From: Apus apus
Taxonomy: Eukaryota > Chordata > Aves > Apodiformes > Apodidae
Reading direction: 5' to 3'
DNA length: 64,000 bases
Assembly: GCF_020740795.1 (NCBI RefSeq)
Contig: NC_067312.1
Coordinates: 56,945,405-57,009,404, forward strand
Made by a program: the position numbers and the translations under genes. The notes beneath the pieces are model-generated. The model did not search any database, was not told where the DNA came from, and was given only the letters and a program-made list of their open reading frames with translations. Numbering within the stretch: position 1 is the stretch's first letter; the number at the start of each line of letters is the position of its first letter. Shown piece after piece: positions 37,886-50,010 of this stretch.

Positions 37886-40800
37886 TTTCTTCATTCAAGC
37901 ACATGAAAATCTAGTGCAGTAGATCTAGCATGGGGATTAAAAACAACAACAAAAAAACACCAGCCCTTTTTTTTCCCTGGGATTTTAATTTATCTTGTTT
38001 TGAGAAATAATTAACTGGGAGATGAGCTACAGGCCAGAGCCACGCATGTCATAAGCAACTCTTTTTCAGACAACTCAGGTATGATTTTATCATTGAAATG
38101 CACACACTGAGATGATTTCTGCTGCTCAAAGTGACTGAATTCCATTGATTAGTAGAGTAGAGAAAATTCACAGCACACTGCTGTAAATTTCACTGGAATT
38201 ACCACTAGTTAACTTTCCATATGGTACGAAATCGCCAGATGTTCAACTATTCATGGCTCAGAAGCTGGTAATGTGGGATGACTATCAAAGAAGGATAATA
38301 GAACCTGTAAAAGGAACTGTTTTCACTCACACAGACCTTCTGCAAAATGGTTATCTGGGTGAGTATATTTTTGCATGTACCATATTAGTATTAATTAGCT
38401 TAGACTGTTCACATGTTCTAGGTGAGGAGAAGCCATAAGCCTCAAAAGAATATTTTGACTGTGTCAAAACTCAGAGTTCTCAGAAAACTCTCCAGCTACG
38501 TGACTTGCTGTTCAAGGTATTATACTCTCTTTCTCACAGTTGCATCTAAGCCAAATTCAGCTTTCATGTTTAAGAATGCAGAAGAATGATATTCAGAAAG
38601 GAAAAACTGGGCTGCACAGATTCCTCTAGTACATCAATTTTTTGGTTGGATGGCTGGATTTTAATTCAACATCTTTTACAAAATTCACAGTTCAGCAAAT
38701 CTTCTGTAAAGCAATAATGCCTGTTCTCATGTATGACAGAAATAGAAAACCAGCCCCCTTTCTTCCATATAATTTTTTTCAAAGCTCTCTGTATTTCCAT
38801 TTGATTTCCTGATTCTGCATCCAGCTGTATAAAAAACATTGCAATAATATGGCTTGGTGATTTCACTAGCTTCTTAAATGAAAGCAGGACAGGAAAAAAA
38901 TGCAGCAATGACCACTCTTCTGCTTGTTGCCAGAGTCAGCCTGGTTGACTCCTGAGAAAAGGAGAGAGAAAGACCAAATGCTGTGCAAGATCCAGAGGCT
39001 CACATATTTTTTGGGTTTTTTTTTTTGGAAAGGGGAAAGAGTAATTACTATTTGTTGTCTCCTTGAGTATAATTATAATGCACGGAATTGAGTAGTAAAT
39101 TTAAAGGAAATCAATACCACATCCCTGAAGATGATATAAAACTGTGAAAGGTGCTCAGTGTTTCCACAACATTGTCTTTGCTGCTTAAGTAACTTCTTCC
39201 TTTCCTGAGGTTACAATAATTTCTTGCTTATAAGTATTTATATACCATAATTGGATTAATACAAGAATAATATAATGATTACCTGAAACTCCATTTTCAG
39301 TTTATTTCAAAACAGACAGAACACAAACTGTTGAGAGGCTGCAATTTTTAAGGTAATAATTAATTAGTGAATATTAAAAGGATAACCAATTCTGACCCAT
39401 CACAATAAAATGTAGGTGTTCCTCTTACTGTATACAACTGCCTGAGCTCAACAGCTTTTCAGAAAGCAGCTAACATAAAAAATACAGGAATCCTCATAGG
39501 TTATTCTTTTTACTGCATAGAGAATTTATCTGGGTTACTCCTGAGGGTGTACAATAAGCTATTGCATTATTCTTCTCAGGTAAGTTTAATCAAAAGATGT
39601 TCCGAGCCCTTAGTGCAACTCTTAACAAAAACAAAAGAAGAAGAAAGCTACAGAAAGTAAAGTATGGAAGGAAGTTAAATGAAAGTAAGCTTGAAGATTC
39701 AGGGTTTTTTGCTGTGTGTTAAGCAGTATAAATTCTAAACAAGCACTCTATAAAGCTGTCCAGGTCTCTCACAAAGCAGTTACATGAGGTGTTACATTCA
39801 GACTCTTCTTTTTTTGTGACTTCATGTCCTACATCCCGTGAAAGAAGAATTGGATACTTCACCTTAAGACTGGGGACAGAGAGTATATATTGAACAGACG
39901 TCCCCCACCTCCTATGCACACTCAATAATCAGATCTGCTATTTCATGGAAAACACCTCTTCTTCACCTTAAGGTTTTATTATCTGACCTAACATTAATCA
40001 TGACATTGTGGTTTTACTATGATAGCTTTCAATTTCGAACCCATATCTACAGCACTGTCAAATCAAGCTTCTGTGGGTGATGTCACTAAATGTCTATTTA
40101 CTAAACTGCCCTCTGACAGGATGTGAAGATGTTATCTCTAGTGACTTGTGTTACTTGAAAAAGTGCTTGGCCACGGAGCTGGTCAAAGCCTGTTGGTTCA
40201 AAAACTGTTTCAACAGAGCGGTGGGAACTATCCTCTCCCCTAGTACAAACACTCTTTTTTGCCTGCTGTTTCTTGGAGAAGGGTGAGATTGTGGGTTAGG
40301 ACTGAAAAGTGAAGGTGTGGTTCACTTCAGCACTGTGAAGGGTGAACAGGCGGCTTGCACTGACCACTGACTGTGGTCTTGCTTTGAGACCCCTGTGGCT
40401 CTTGCAGGTGGACACCCGAACCCTAGGAGTGATTGTCATGGAGCTGTGGATATGAGATCCCTTTCTGGTGTGCTGAAGTCTGCATGGGCATTTGGTTAGA
40501 TGGCAGTCCCACTGCTGAATACAGGCATGGCTTGCAGCTTTTGAAGAGACTTCAGTGCTTGGTCTCACAGACCAGCTTCACTTCCAGCTAAATCTTCTCC
40601 TAGGTAAGAGAATGAAAAGGATCTGGTTGCCACTGCAGTCAAACCAGCTTGCCGGTGCTATCACTGAAAGCAGAAATGCTATGAATCAAATTCCAATTAA
40701 TTTCCTTAAGAAAGTGATTTTGCTAATGGCTGTGCACTTGTGTACAAAGAATATGGTCAGATACATATTAAATAATAGTACACTTTTGCTTAATGTCAGG

Positions 40801-42598
40801 CTTTCGCTAAGCTCATAAGCTTTTCTGCAGCTTTGATGCATCTGGCATAATCTCCTGCAGCTGGATGGGACTTCTTCAAGTAATTAAAGAAGATACAGAT
40901 ACTCTTTTTTTTTTTATACTGCTAGCAGTGAATATCTAATATGAGAACACTGTATTCCCTTTCTTCTTTGTTGTATAAATTGAGTTTAAATTAAAAGCCC
41001 TTTCACTTCCACAGAGGTTCCTGTACCGTCAAAGATAGGAATATCACATAATACTTAAAAGCAGATGAACTATTGAAAGTGACAGGATGACTCATGTACA
41101 TGAAGTCAGTCAGGCTAAGGATAACTATTTGTTCATTAGATGATCCTTCTTCTTCAATTTCTGCCTCTCCGACCTTCCAGTAACTTTGTGGGATTTTTAT
41201 TTTTCCCTCCATTTTAGATTTTTTTTTTTTTTTTTTATAGGGGCATTTAAACCTAATCCTTTTTGACGAAAAGGAAAAAAAGGCAGAAAATGGTGTGTCA
41301 TCCCATCTTCAGTCAGTCAGTATAATACAAAGCGTACACTCAGGAGGTACAAATAGGAAAAACAGTGCACTACTCTTAATGGATAGATGCACTCAATACA
41401 ATCGTAATGCTGATTTTGATGAATTTTGAAGCCCTAAGTTTTTACCTAAGCTTCTGGATTCCGATTAGAGAAACAAATCCCAATTCTACAAATGTAATTT
41501 CAAAATTGAGGAACTGTGAGCTCTAAAATATAGAAGCAAAGACAAAAAATGAGAAAAGTTTTTAAAAAGAACAAAAAAGAAAAAAGCAAGACAATACAGT
41601 ATTATTTTAATAGAATTTTAGGATTAGTTCATGCTAAATTTGTAATTTGCAAGGGGGATATGATTACCAAGCTCTGAATGTCTGCCATTGCTTATGCATT
41701 GGCAGTGTGGGACAAATTGGTAATGAATAATGGTATATGTGGTGGAGAGAAAAAAGGAGACAATTACTGTGCTAGCTGTGCTTGTATAAAATAAAAACTT
41801 CTGCTGTAGAAAACAGATGAGAATGGTGCTGCTAAATCTTAGTGCTGTGATTCAGAACACTCCTGTCTAAGTTTCATTTCCAGTGTTTGGAAGCTTTGAC
41901 AATTACTTAGGTATGAAAAACTGCACATTTAAATTATCTTCCAACATCTGACAGGGAAGAACAGAAAGTTAATAATGGGCATTACATCTGTTTTTTGAAT
42001 CAGTGATTCATAATGACTTATTCTGTTTTCTGTTTGCAGATCTCAATGAAATGCATGTTCCCCAAAAGACATAAGAAAACTACTGTACAAAACCAAGAAC
42101 TGGTATGCAGTTAGCCACTCTGTGGAATTTTTAATTAAAAATAAAGTGAAATAAATATAATGCTCTTACTGGGAGAATGTATATTAACTCCAAACTATGT
42201 AGCATTAAAAATTACAAAAGTCTATTTGTCAGACTTTGGCTGTGTAGCTGAGAAAGTAGCCAGCTGTTGTGCTCCAGCCATGCTTCCTTCTGGAATTCTG
42301 GGAAATTCATAAGTGAATTAGACCATGTTCTGTAATAATTTCTGGATCAAACCCTCAAACTGGGATTTTGACCAGTGATTATTTATTTTTTTTTTTCGTT
42401 TTGGTGGTGTTCGAATTTGGAAAACTAAAGTTCCACATTTATATCCTTAACAAGTCACATTAAGGAAAAGGGGTCCTCAGCTATTGTTATGGGAACATAT
42501 GTCCAGGCAGCATTTTTCAGCAAAGTTCCAGGCTAAGACCCTTCACTATGAATCTAAGTATCGAGTTTCATGGACAGTTTAGCTTAGATTTGATTCTC
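37886..42598 (-). other. LINGO2: LINGO2 intron, part 4
   Basis: About 4.7 kb of AT-rich unique sequence. It contains the T19 run at 41219-41237. The short frames here (for example 40077-40286, 40555-40818) carry no domain and no exon-like boundaries I would defend. Confidence 0.55.
41219..41237 (+). repeat. T19 homopolymer
   Basis: Nineteen consecutive T residues; no recognised element beside it. Confidence 0.9.
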
Positions 42599-43830
42599 AT
42601 AGAATCATAGAACCATCAAGGTTGGAAGGGACCTTAAAGATCATCAAGTTCCAACCCTCCTGCCATAAGCAGGGAACCCTACCACTAGATCAGGTTGCAC
42701 AAAGCCTTGTCCAACCTGGCCTTAAAAACCTCCAGGGATGGGGCATCAGCAACCTCCCTGGGCAACGCATTCCTGTTCCTCACCACCCTGACAATGAGGA
42801 ATTTCTTCCTAATACCTAACCTAAATCTCCCGTCTCAGTTTAAAACCATTACCCCTTGTCCTGTCACTATCTTCTCTGATGAAAAGTCCCTCCCCAGCTT
42901 TCCTGTAGGCCCCCTTTGAGTACTGGAAGGCCACAAAAAGGTGTCCCCAGAGCCTTCTCTTCTCTAGGCTGAACAGCCCCAACTCTCTCAGCCTGTCTTC
43001 ATAGCAGAGGTGCTCTAGGCCTTTGACCATCCTGGTGGTCCATCTCTGGACCCTCTCCAACAGGTCTGTATTTTTCTTGCACTGAGGACACCAGAACTGT
43101 GCACAGTATTCCAGGTGGGGTGTCACCAGAGCAGAGCAGACGGGCAGAATCCCCTCCCTGGCCCTGCTGGCCACATGTCTTTTGATGCAGCCCAGGATAC
43201 AAATGGCTCTCTGGGCTCCAGCACACACTGGTGGCTCATGTCAAGCTACTCATCAACTACCACCCCCAAGTCCTTCTCCTCAGGGCTGCTCTCCAGCCAT
43301 TCTCCCCCCAGCCTGTATTTGTGCCTGGGGCTATGCTGACCCAGGTGCAGGACCTTGCACTTGGCCTTGTTGAACTTCATGAGGTTGGCATTGGCCCACC
43401 TCTCCAGCCTGTCAAAGTCCCTCGGGATGGCATCCCTTCCCTCTATGGTGTCAGACACTCCACACAGCTTGGTATCATCAGCAATTTGCTGAGGGTACAC
43501 TCAATGCCACTGTCCATGTGTACAACAAAGATGTTAAACAGCACTGGTCACAATACTGACCCCTGAGAGACACCACTCGTCACCTGCCACCATTTGGACA
43601 TTGAGCCATTGATCACAACTCTCTGGGTGTGGCCACCCAGGCAATTTCTTATCCACTGAGTTGTCCATCTGTCAAATCCATGTCTTGTCAGTTTGGAGAC
43701 CAGGATGTCTTGTGGGACAGCATCAAACACCTTGCACAAATTAAAATTCTCAAATATCTTATTGATAACACCCAGGAAGATCCCTGCACAGTGACATGGG
43801 ACTTGCACTAGGACCAATTACAGGGCCATG
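42599..43830 (-). mobile_element. CR1 LINE, longest fragment, with reverse-transcriptase remnant
   Basis: About 1.2 kb minus-strand CR1, reaching furthest into ORF2 of all copies here. In transcription order: reverse-transcriptase core remnant at 43817-43548 ([17 protein letters not shown], then [11 protein letters not shown]); thumb-like region at 43500-43246 ([35 protein letters not shown]); C-terminal region at 43228-42821 ([47 protein letters not shown]). The three pieces lie in separate frames and sequence between the RT motifs is missing, so the copy is inactive. The 3' end at 42599 reads TAGAATCATAGAACC on the plus strand. Confidence 0.96.
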
Positions 43831-46800
43831 TCTCTGGTCTCTAAACTGTCCCCTGAGAAGAGAAAAAAACATGAAGTTAAAAGGCTGATAGCACTAAATA
43901 CCAACTACGACAGTTACACAGATTGTATTTTTTGATTTGGGGTCCATCAAGTGAACAGTTCTTACTGAGCCTTAATTGAAAGCCAGTCCATTTGAAAGGA
44001 AGCAGATTCGTTTTCATATGGATTTTTTTAGTGCACATATTGTTGCCACTTTTAAGCAATCTACAGATAATTTGGAAACTAACGTAACTAGTTCGTTCAA
44101 CATATTTTCAGTTTATGTCTAAGGAAGGGCAGATGGGCAGATTAACTACTTACATTTAAAGACCATTCTGTTTAAGTGAGTTTGAAGTCTAGTCTAAAAC
44201 CTAAAAGCAACACAGAAATGGAAGGATCTACACATATAGATAGATGCCTTATGCAATGGAGCTGAGTTTTGTGGATGAAGACAACTTGTCAGCTGAGCTT
44301 TTGCAACAGACCACTTGTAGGCTTTCACTATGCATCACTTCTGAAATGCAGCACAAACTTATGCACTATACAAGATTCTACAAGATTTTTTTTTATTTCA
44401 AAGGTGTCCTAAAATCAGCCAGAATGGGATCACCTTTATCCTTAAATGAGGATTTTTCTACTGTGCCATCTGAGGCAGAACCATGAGAGCACTGTGTACA
44501 AATGACTACTGGCAACAGTATACTTGTTTCTACTGTGAAGTTTTGACTCAAATTTACACAGATGAAAACTTATAATTGATTAAGAAAATACATTATATCT
44601 GCCTAAAAAGCTGTGAGTATAGCTTGTTCTTCCATACTAATACCTCCATTTTCTTTATAACAAGAAACATTTTAAGCAAGAATCACTTGGCTGTCAGATC
44701 TGTTCAGAGGTGGGAAATATAATGCCTGCAAAGCTGAACCACAAGTCAATTAAGACACTTAGTCAATATCTGCATTACTGTTTGAGTGAAAGGAAATTAT
44801 GCTGATAAAGTTTCATTGGTTGTTTTGGTTGCTATATATTTACTGTCAGTAAAGAGGGCAGTTCTTTCTTTTTAAACACTTTTCTGTCTAACTTTGCTTA
44901 GACTTATTTTTATCAACACTTGATACACATTGCTATGTTTTCCTTCATTCTAGCTAATTTATCTCATTTTCTGCATTGTGACTACAGCCAAATACCAGTG
45001 TGTAACCACTGACTGTAAAGATCTCATGAACAAGAATTTATAAGATGAACTTATAATCAGGCAGATGGTTAGAGAGTGCAACTTGGAGTTTGATCAACAT
45101 TTTACTAAATTCTGCACTACCAACTACACAGAAGAGGATTTTAGGTAGTTGCAAAGAATGCTGCTATCTGCTTATCAGTCAAATAAGCATACCACCAGGA
45201 CTCGGTGACCAGCCTTTGTCACTGGAAGGCAGAAAAAACAGCCCAAACCTTCTGGCTTCCCCACAAACATAAAGAGGAGAAAATAAGCTGCAAATGCTGT
45301 TTATTCCTCTCTGCCTCCTCTGGGACTGCAAGAATATGTTCTGGTTGAGCATTTCTCCCCCTTTTCTGGTACACCCTGCCATATGGAGGAAAGAAAAGAG
45401 AATGAATCACTGACTTCAGATGGGGTAGGATGAAGGAGAAAAAGGCACAGAGAAGATAGGAATGGTAATCTTAATGTAGAGCCAAAATCCCCCCTGACAG
45501 TTCCAAACAGCAATTTGGCTAATGGACATAATTTGGAATGGTTGTGAGTATCCTTAAAAAAGCACAAGGGATGTGGGTGTAGAGTGGATTAAGCACATCA
45601 GTCTCTGATCCACTTCCCACTGCCTGGCTTGCATTTATGTCCTCTGCATCCCTTCACACAATCTAGCAGTACTGGTGGGAGGACCTTCTGGTTGAGAGCT
45701 TCTGCTGTATGGAGCAGCTTTCCCAAATCTGTGTGCTTCACTGACTCCACATTTCAAGTGAGAGCTCAGTGCTTCTCCTCCCTTTTAATGCATCTCCCTC
45801 TGTTGTTAACTTATAAACAATGCAAATGTTTTATTTAGCTATGGAAATCAACCACACTACCATCTGATCAAATAAGCTTTGACAGCAAGGCTGTACTCAG
45901 TAAGATTTCAGGCACCCACAAACTCTATCTGACTGAGTGGCTTTTATCACACACAACACTGTATAAAGGCCTGATGGTGACATTTAAGGAACAAGTTTGG
46001 TGTGGCACAACAGCATGCACGCAAAAGCATCTGATTAGTAAACATTGCCTCTGTCATGTCTCAAAAAGATGACCCAAAAAGAGCCTTGAAACTTTCATTA
46101 TGTCTTGTGAAAGAAAAGCTATCTTTATTCTTGCCTTTCCTTCCTAGAAAAGCTCTTTACAAATTAAAAATATTTGAACTAATACAAACATGAAATATGC
46201 TGTTTCTGAATAAATAACAAATCTTACACAGATCCTAGATCACAAATAATTGCAGCTCATATAAACACTCTAGGAACTGAAAAAACCCTCCAATCCCTTT
46301 TGAGATTTAAATTTGGATTTCATAGTGTTTCAAAACTAGGTAGGTGGGTTAAGGATGAAGCTGCTGTTTCAATAATGCCCAAAAAATGGGCAAGATCTAG
46401 TTCAACCAAGACTTCTATTGCTAAGGAGCACCTTATAAATTAGGTATTTACCGGAATTTACTTGAGGAATTTTAGGTATGTCCTCCTTTGCAGAAAAGCA
46501 AATCTTTGCAGTTTTAGTTCATAAAAGTTTTAGACAGTGTGCTGCCAGGCCACCTAGTGCTAGGTGGTTGTTCAAGCTGAGCAATTGTTGTGTGTTCAGT
46601 AACTGTTTTTAGGTGGGTGTTAGTAGGTATTGCACTAGCTAGTCTGAGGTATGATCAATAAAATTGACTAAGCATCTGCAGAAGAGACCCAAAAAGACAA
46701 TCTTGAGTGCTGCCATCTTAATTTGCCAAGGTGATATACTGCTTTTTGTACTTATGTATGATCCATAGCTTTTCCAGTATAAGTGATAACTTTGCTTCCT

Positions 46801-47681
46801 TGTCTCAAATCTTAAATTAGACTTGCACAATATGATGTGTGAAGTATCTATGGCAGTCAGGTCGTGAAATACAAGGATTTAACAGAGACAATTTTAATTA
46901 AAATAGCATTACAGTTCAACACTTCACAATTCCATTTTGTTGGCCTTTTCAGCACTTCACTCTCCTGCTGGGAAATATTGGTATATAATTCAAAAACTTT
47001 TCCTTCTATCACATTCTACTTGAAACACACTTTTAATAAGCCAACAGGAATGTCTGTTCCCTGCTATAAATTCCAGAATTGATGCAAAAAATCTAAAATA
47101 TATTTGAATAACTCTGTTACATGACAAACTATCCGCAAATATACACATATGTCTGCATGAAATCATGTGCCATTTGAGAAAATGCTGAATACATCATTCT
47201 CAGCTCTGATTTAGACCTTATTTCTCAAAAGAGCTGCTATATTTCTTGAAATGTCTTTATCATTAACTTAGCAAGACACTGATGAATAAAAATTTCCTTA
47301 TGTACATTCAGCCTGGTTCTCATGTGACTTCAAATTCTCTTTACACCACCAGTGAGACTGAAAAGTTTTAAAGCAAATGGAAAAATAAGCATAAAGTAAG
47401 TAAGTAAATGAGACCTTCAGGCTGATGAAAATACAGAAATCTCAAAACAACTATATTTTACTTTGTTTTCTTCATTTGGCAATGATACCTAGAACAACTT
47501 TTGATTCTTATACAGCACAGTAAAACCAGAATCAAGCCACATTAGCAATGACAACTTCAGCAAAAGGTAAGTAATACTTGTGTAAGAACCAGGAATACTG
47601 CCAAGAAGAACTTAATACATTCCTTTTTCTAATTTATTTTTTTTTTCTATTAATAAATATATAAAGCCCTAAAGTAAAATT
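43831..47681 (-). other. LINGO2: LINGO2 intron, part 5
   Basis: About 3.9 kb AT-rich sequence. A small perfect palindromic hairpin, CCACCTAG-TG-CTAGGTGG, lies at 46550-46567. No gene, RNA or named repeat otherwise. Confidence 0.55.
46550..46567. repeat. Perfect 8-bp inverted repeat
   Basis: Arms CCACCTAG and CTAGGTGG flank a 2-base loop TG. Related GGTGG words recur near 46610. Possibly chance. Confidence 0.6.
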
Positions 47682-48184
47682 ATCATAGAACCAAAGAAGG
47701 CCAGGCTGGAAGGGGCCTCAAGGCTCATCCGGTCCAACCTTTCTAGGTAATACTATAGTTTATATGAGATGGCTCAGCACCCTGTCAAACTGAGACTTAA
47801 AACTGTCCAATGTGGGGGTGTCGATCACTTCCCTTGGGCCATTACTTCGACTGCTCTCATGGTGAAAAATTTACCTCTTGTGTCCAATCACAATCTCCCC
47901 AGAACCAACTTGTGCCCGTTACCCCCTGTCTTTTCCATCTGACTCCTTGTAAACAGGGAATCTCCATCTTCTTGGCAGTCACCCTTAAATTACTGGAACA
48001 TGGTAATAATGTTTCCCCAAAGTCTTCTTTTCTCAAGGCTGAACAAAACCAGTTTTCTCAGCCTCTCTTCATATGGCAAGTCCTTCAGTCTTCTGATCAT
48101 CCTTGCCGCCCTTCTCTGGACCGTCTCCAGCCTGTCCACATCCATTTTGTAGAGTGGTGACCAAAACTGAAAGCAATACTCCAT
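47682..48184 (-). mobile_element. CR1 LINE fragment of a divergent subfamily
   Basis: Minus-strand CR1-type element, but its 3' region differs from the other copies (plus strand GGCCAGGCTGGAAGGGGCC and CATCCGGTCCAACC). The 48184-47990 frame keeps MEYCFQFWSPLYKMDVDRLE, RRAARMIRRLKDLPYEER and [10 protein letters not shown], the standard CR1 ORF2 C-terminal motifs. It probably belongs to a different, likely older CR1 lineage. No activity is possible. Confidence 0.9.
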
Positions 48185-48264
48185 TAAGACATGAATATCC
48201 AGAATTTTATGAACTATATATTACTGTATAGTAGTGGTGCAGTAGCACAATGAAACTTCTTCAC

Positions 48265-48291
48265 AAAAAAAAAAAAAAAAAAAAAAAAAAA
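48265..48291 (+). repeat. A27 homopolymer
   Basis: Twenty-seven consecutive A residues, 80 bases beyond the 5' break of a minus-strand CR1. CR1 elements do not end in poly(A), so this is an independent simple repeat or the tail of an unrecognised insertion. Confidence 0.9.
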
Positions 48292-48570
48292 GCAAAATGC
48301 TGCTGACAGAATATGTAATGAAAGAAGCATATTAATTGCAATTTGAAAAACACATAGTTTTAAAATGGTTCTGGATGTAGGCAGAGTAAGAAATCAAACC
48401 TCAAAACTGTTAACAACCTCCTTCCCAAGTGCTTACTCTAAGGCCTCCTTTCAGAGCACCTTGCAGGAGAGACAGTGAACAAAGAGCCATTATTCAGGAG
48501 ACAGGATATTGCATTTGTACAACACTAGCACTTCGGAGTAGTATTTCATAAACTCTAGTCATTGGGTAAT

Positions 48571-48782
48571 ATCATAGAATGGTTTGGGTTGAAGAGGACC
48601 TTAACCTCATGTAGTTCCAACCCCCCTGCATTGGCAGGGACACTTCCCACTAGAGAGGTTGCTCAGAGACCCATCCAACCTGCCCTTGAATACTTCCAGG
48701 GATGGGGCTTCCACAACCTCTCTGGGTAAGCTTTTCCAGTCTCACCACCCTCATAGTGAAGAATTTCCTCCTAATATCTAAC
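48571..48782 (-). mobile_element. CR1 LINE 3' fragment, short
   Basis: Minus-strand 3' end starting at plus-strand ATCATAGAATGGTTTGGG, followed by CCAACCCCCCTGCATTGG, CTTCCAGGGATGGGGC and ATTTCCTCCTAATATC near 48765. Only about 210 bases remain; truncated at its 5' side, no coding frame. Confidence 0.92.
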
Positions 48783-49939
48783 ATATGTGGAGCCCTTTGT
48801 CATCCTACCTACAGTAAAACTGAGATGAGAATACAACCATGAAAGCTAGCAAAGACTGAGGTTTAATCAGAAGAACATTAATGTAAATGTAAAATTTTCA
48901 ATTGACTTGGGGAAGTTTTGGACCAAAGCCGGGAGAAAAACTTTTCTCCCTCATGTGGAACGGTACACAGATCTTTAAGAAGCTGCATAAGAAGATACCG
49001 TGACACTGAACAAGTGTAAAAGCAAATCAAGTGCTAATGACGACTAGCAAAAGTCAGCAGTCTTGAAACCTGTCCAGGTCTGTCCACTGTTTAGATGTTT
49101 TAAAGCAGAGGATGGCTGTAATTTCTTCAATCTACCATTAGCATACATATGATGAAATAAGAGGATTCAGACTGTCCATGTTACATCATCTGATGAGTTA
49201 TGTCACCTGAGGAGAGGGAAAATCACAGCTAACCAGTCTTGTCATCTGTGGAAACAGATTTTATAACAAAGTTTGCCATTAACTATGGTCTATGTGATCT
49301 GCAGCTTTTATAATCAATGAAATTAAGGGACGATAATTTTGTAAACTTCTGTAACTCTTTCTATTTCAAGAAAGATACTTTGCTTAGGAAATGGAGGCCT
49401 CAGACTTCTCTAACAATCTAGGAATGACTGTGTACCATTACTGAACAGGACTCAGCAGCAAACCCCTAAATCATCAGTATGGAGAATGCTACCTGCTGTA
49501 AAAGATTGCTTGAAATCCATCCACCAAAGATCTTGACAGGTCTTAACTAAGTCCTCTTCCAACCATAGGGGATAAGTTCCTGTTTCTCCTTTTTGATTTA
49601 AAAGCCCAAGAGATTTTGTTGTTGTTGTTATTGTGGTTGTTGTATTTTCTCTACTGTGTAATGCCATTCTCCTTAAAGCTCTTGACTGAAGGGACTCTTT
49701 TTAAAGAGCCTTTACCAAAATGCTGCTCTGTGCTGGGCTAAGGTCTGAGGAGTTGGTAAGCATGAGGTGCATCTCCAGCCCGGAGCAGCACCTCAGCACA
49801 GTTTTGTGCTTAGTGAGCTGTGCTAACCTTGTGACACCATCGTTTTTCCCTGGTTTCTTCACGATGCAGCCAGGACCCTGGCAAACTCCAGCTTGCTCAC
49901 ATTTATCACTGAGAAACTTCTGTTGTTGCTGCCACCATC
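48783..49939 (-). other. LINGO2: LINGO2 intron, part 6
   Basis: About 1.2 kb with no supported gene. The plus-strand frame 49720-50058 runs into the ancient CR1 tail and has no domain. Confidence 0.5.
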
Positions 49940-50010
49940 AAATGAGACAAAATATTGGGCTAGATGGATCCCTGCCTAATCTGGTACGGCTGCTTTTATC
50001 TGCTGCAGTA
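49940..50010 (+). mobile_element. Probable ancient CR1 3' tail
   Basis: The phrase ATTGGGCTAGATGGATCC followed by a CTAATCTGGTACGGCTGC sequence and a CTTTTATCTGCTG end resembles the GGGCTAGATGGACC ... CAGTATGGC terminus seen in older amniote CR1 lineages. The body upstream is too decayed to define. Recognition is from one conserved phrase only. Confidence 0.4.

Noticed and set aside
48265..48291. Poly(A) tail belonging to the neighbouring CR1
   Set aside because: CR1 ends in short 8-bp repeats rather than poly(A), and this run lies beyond the 5' break of the minus-strand copy.
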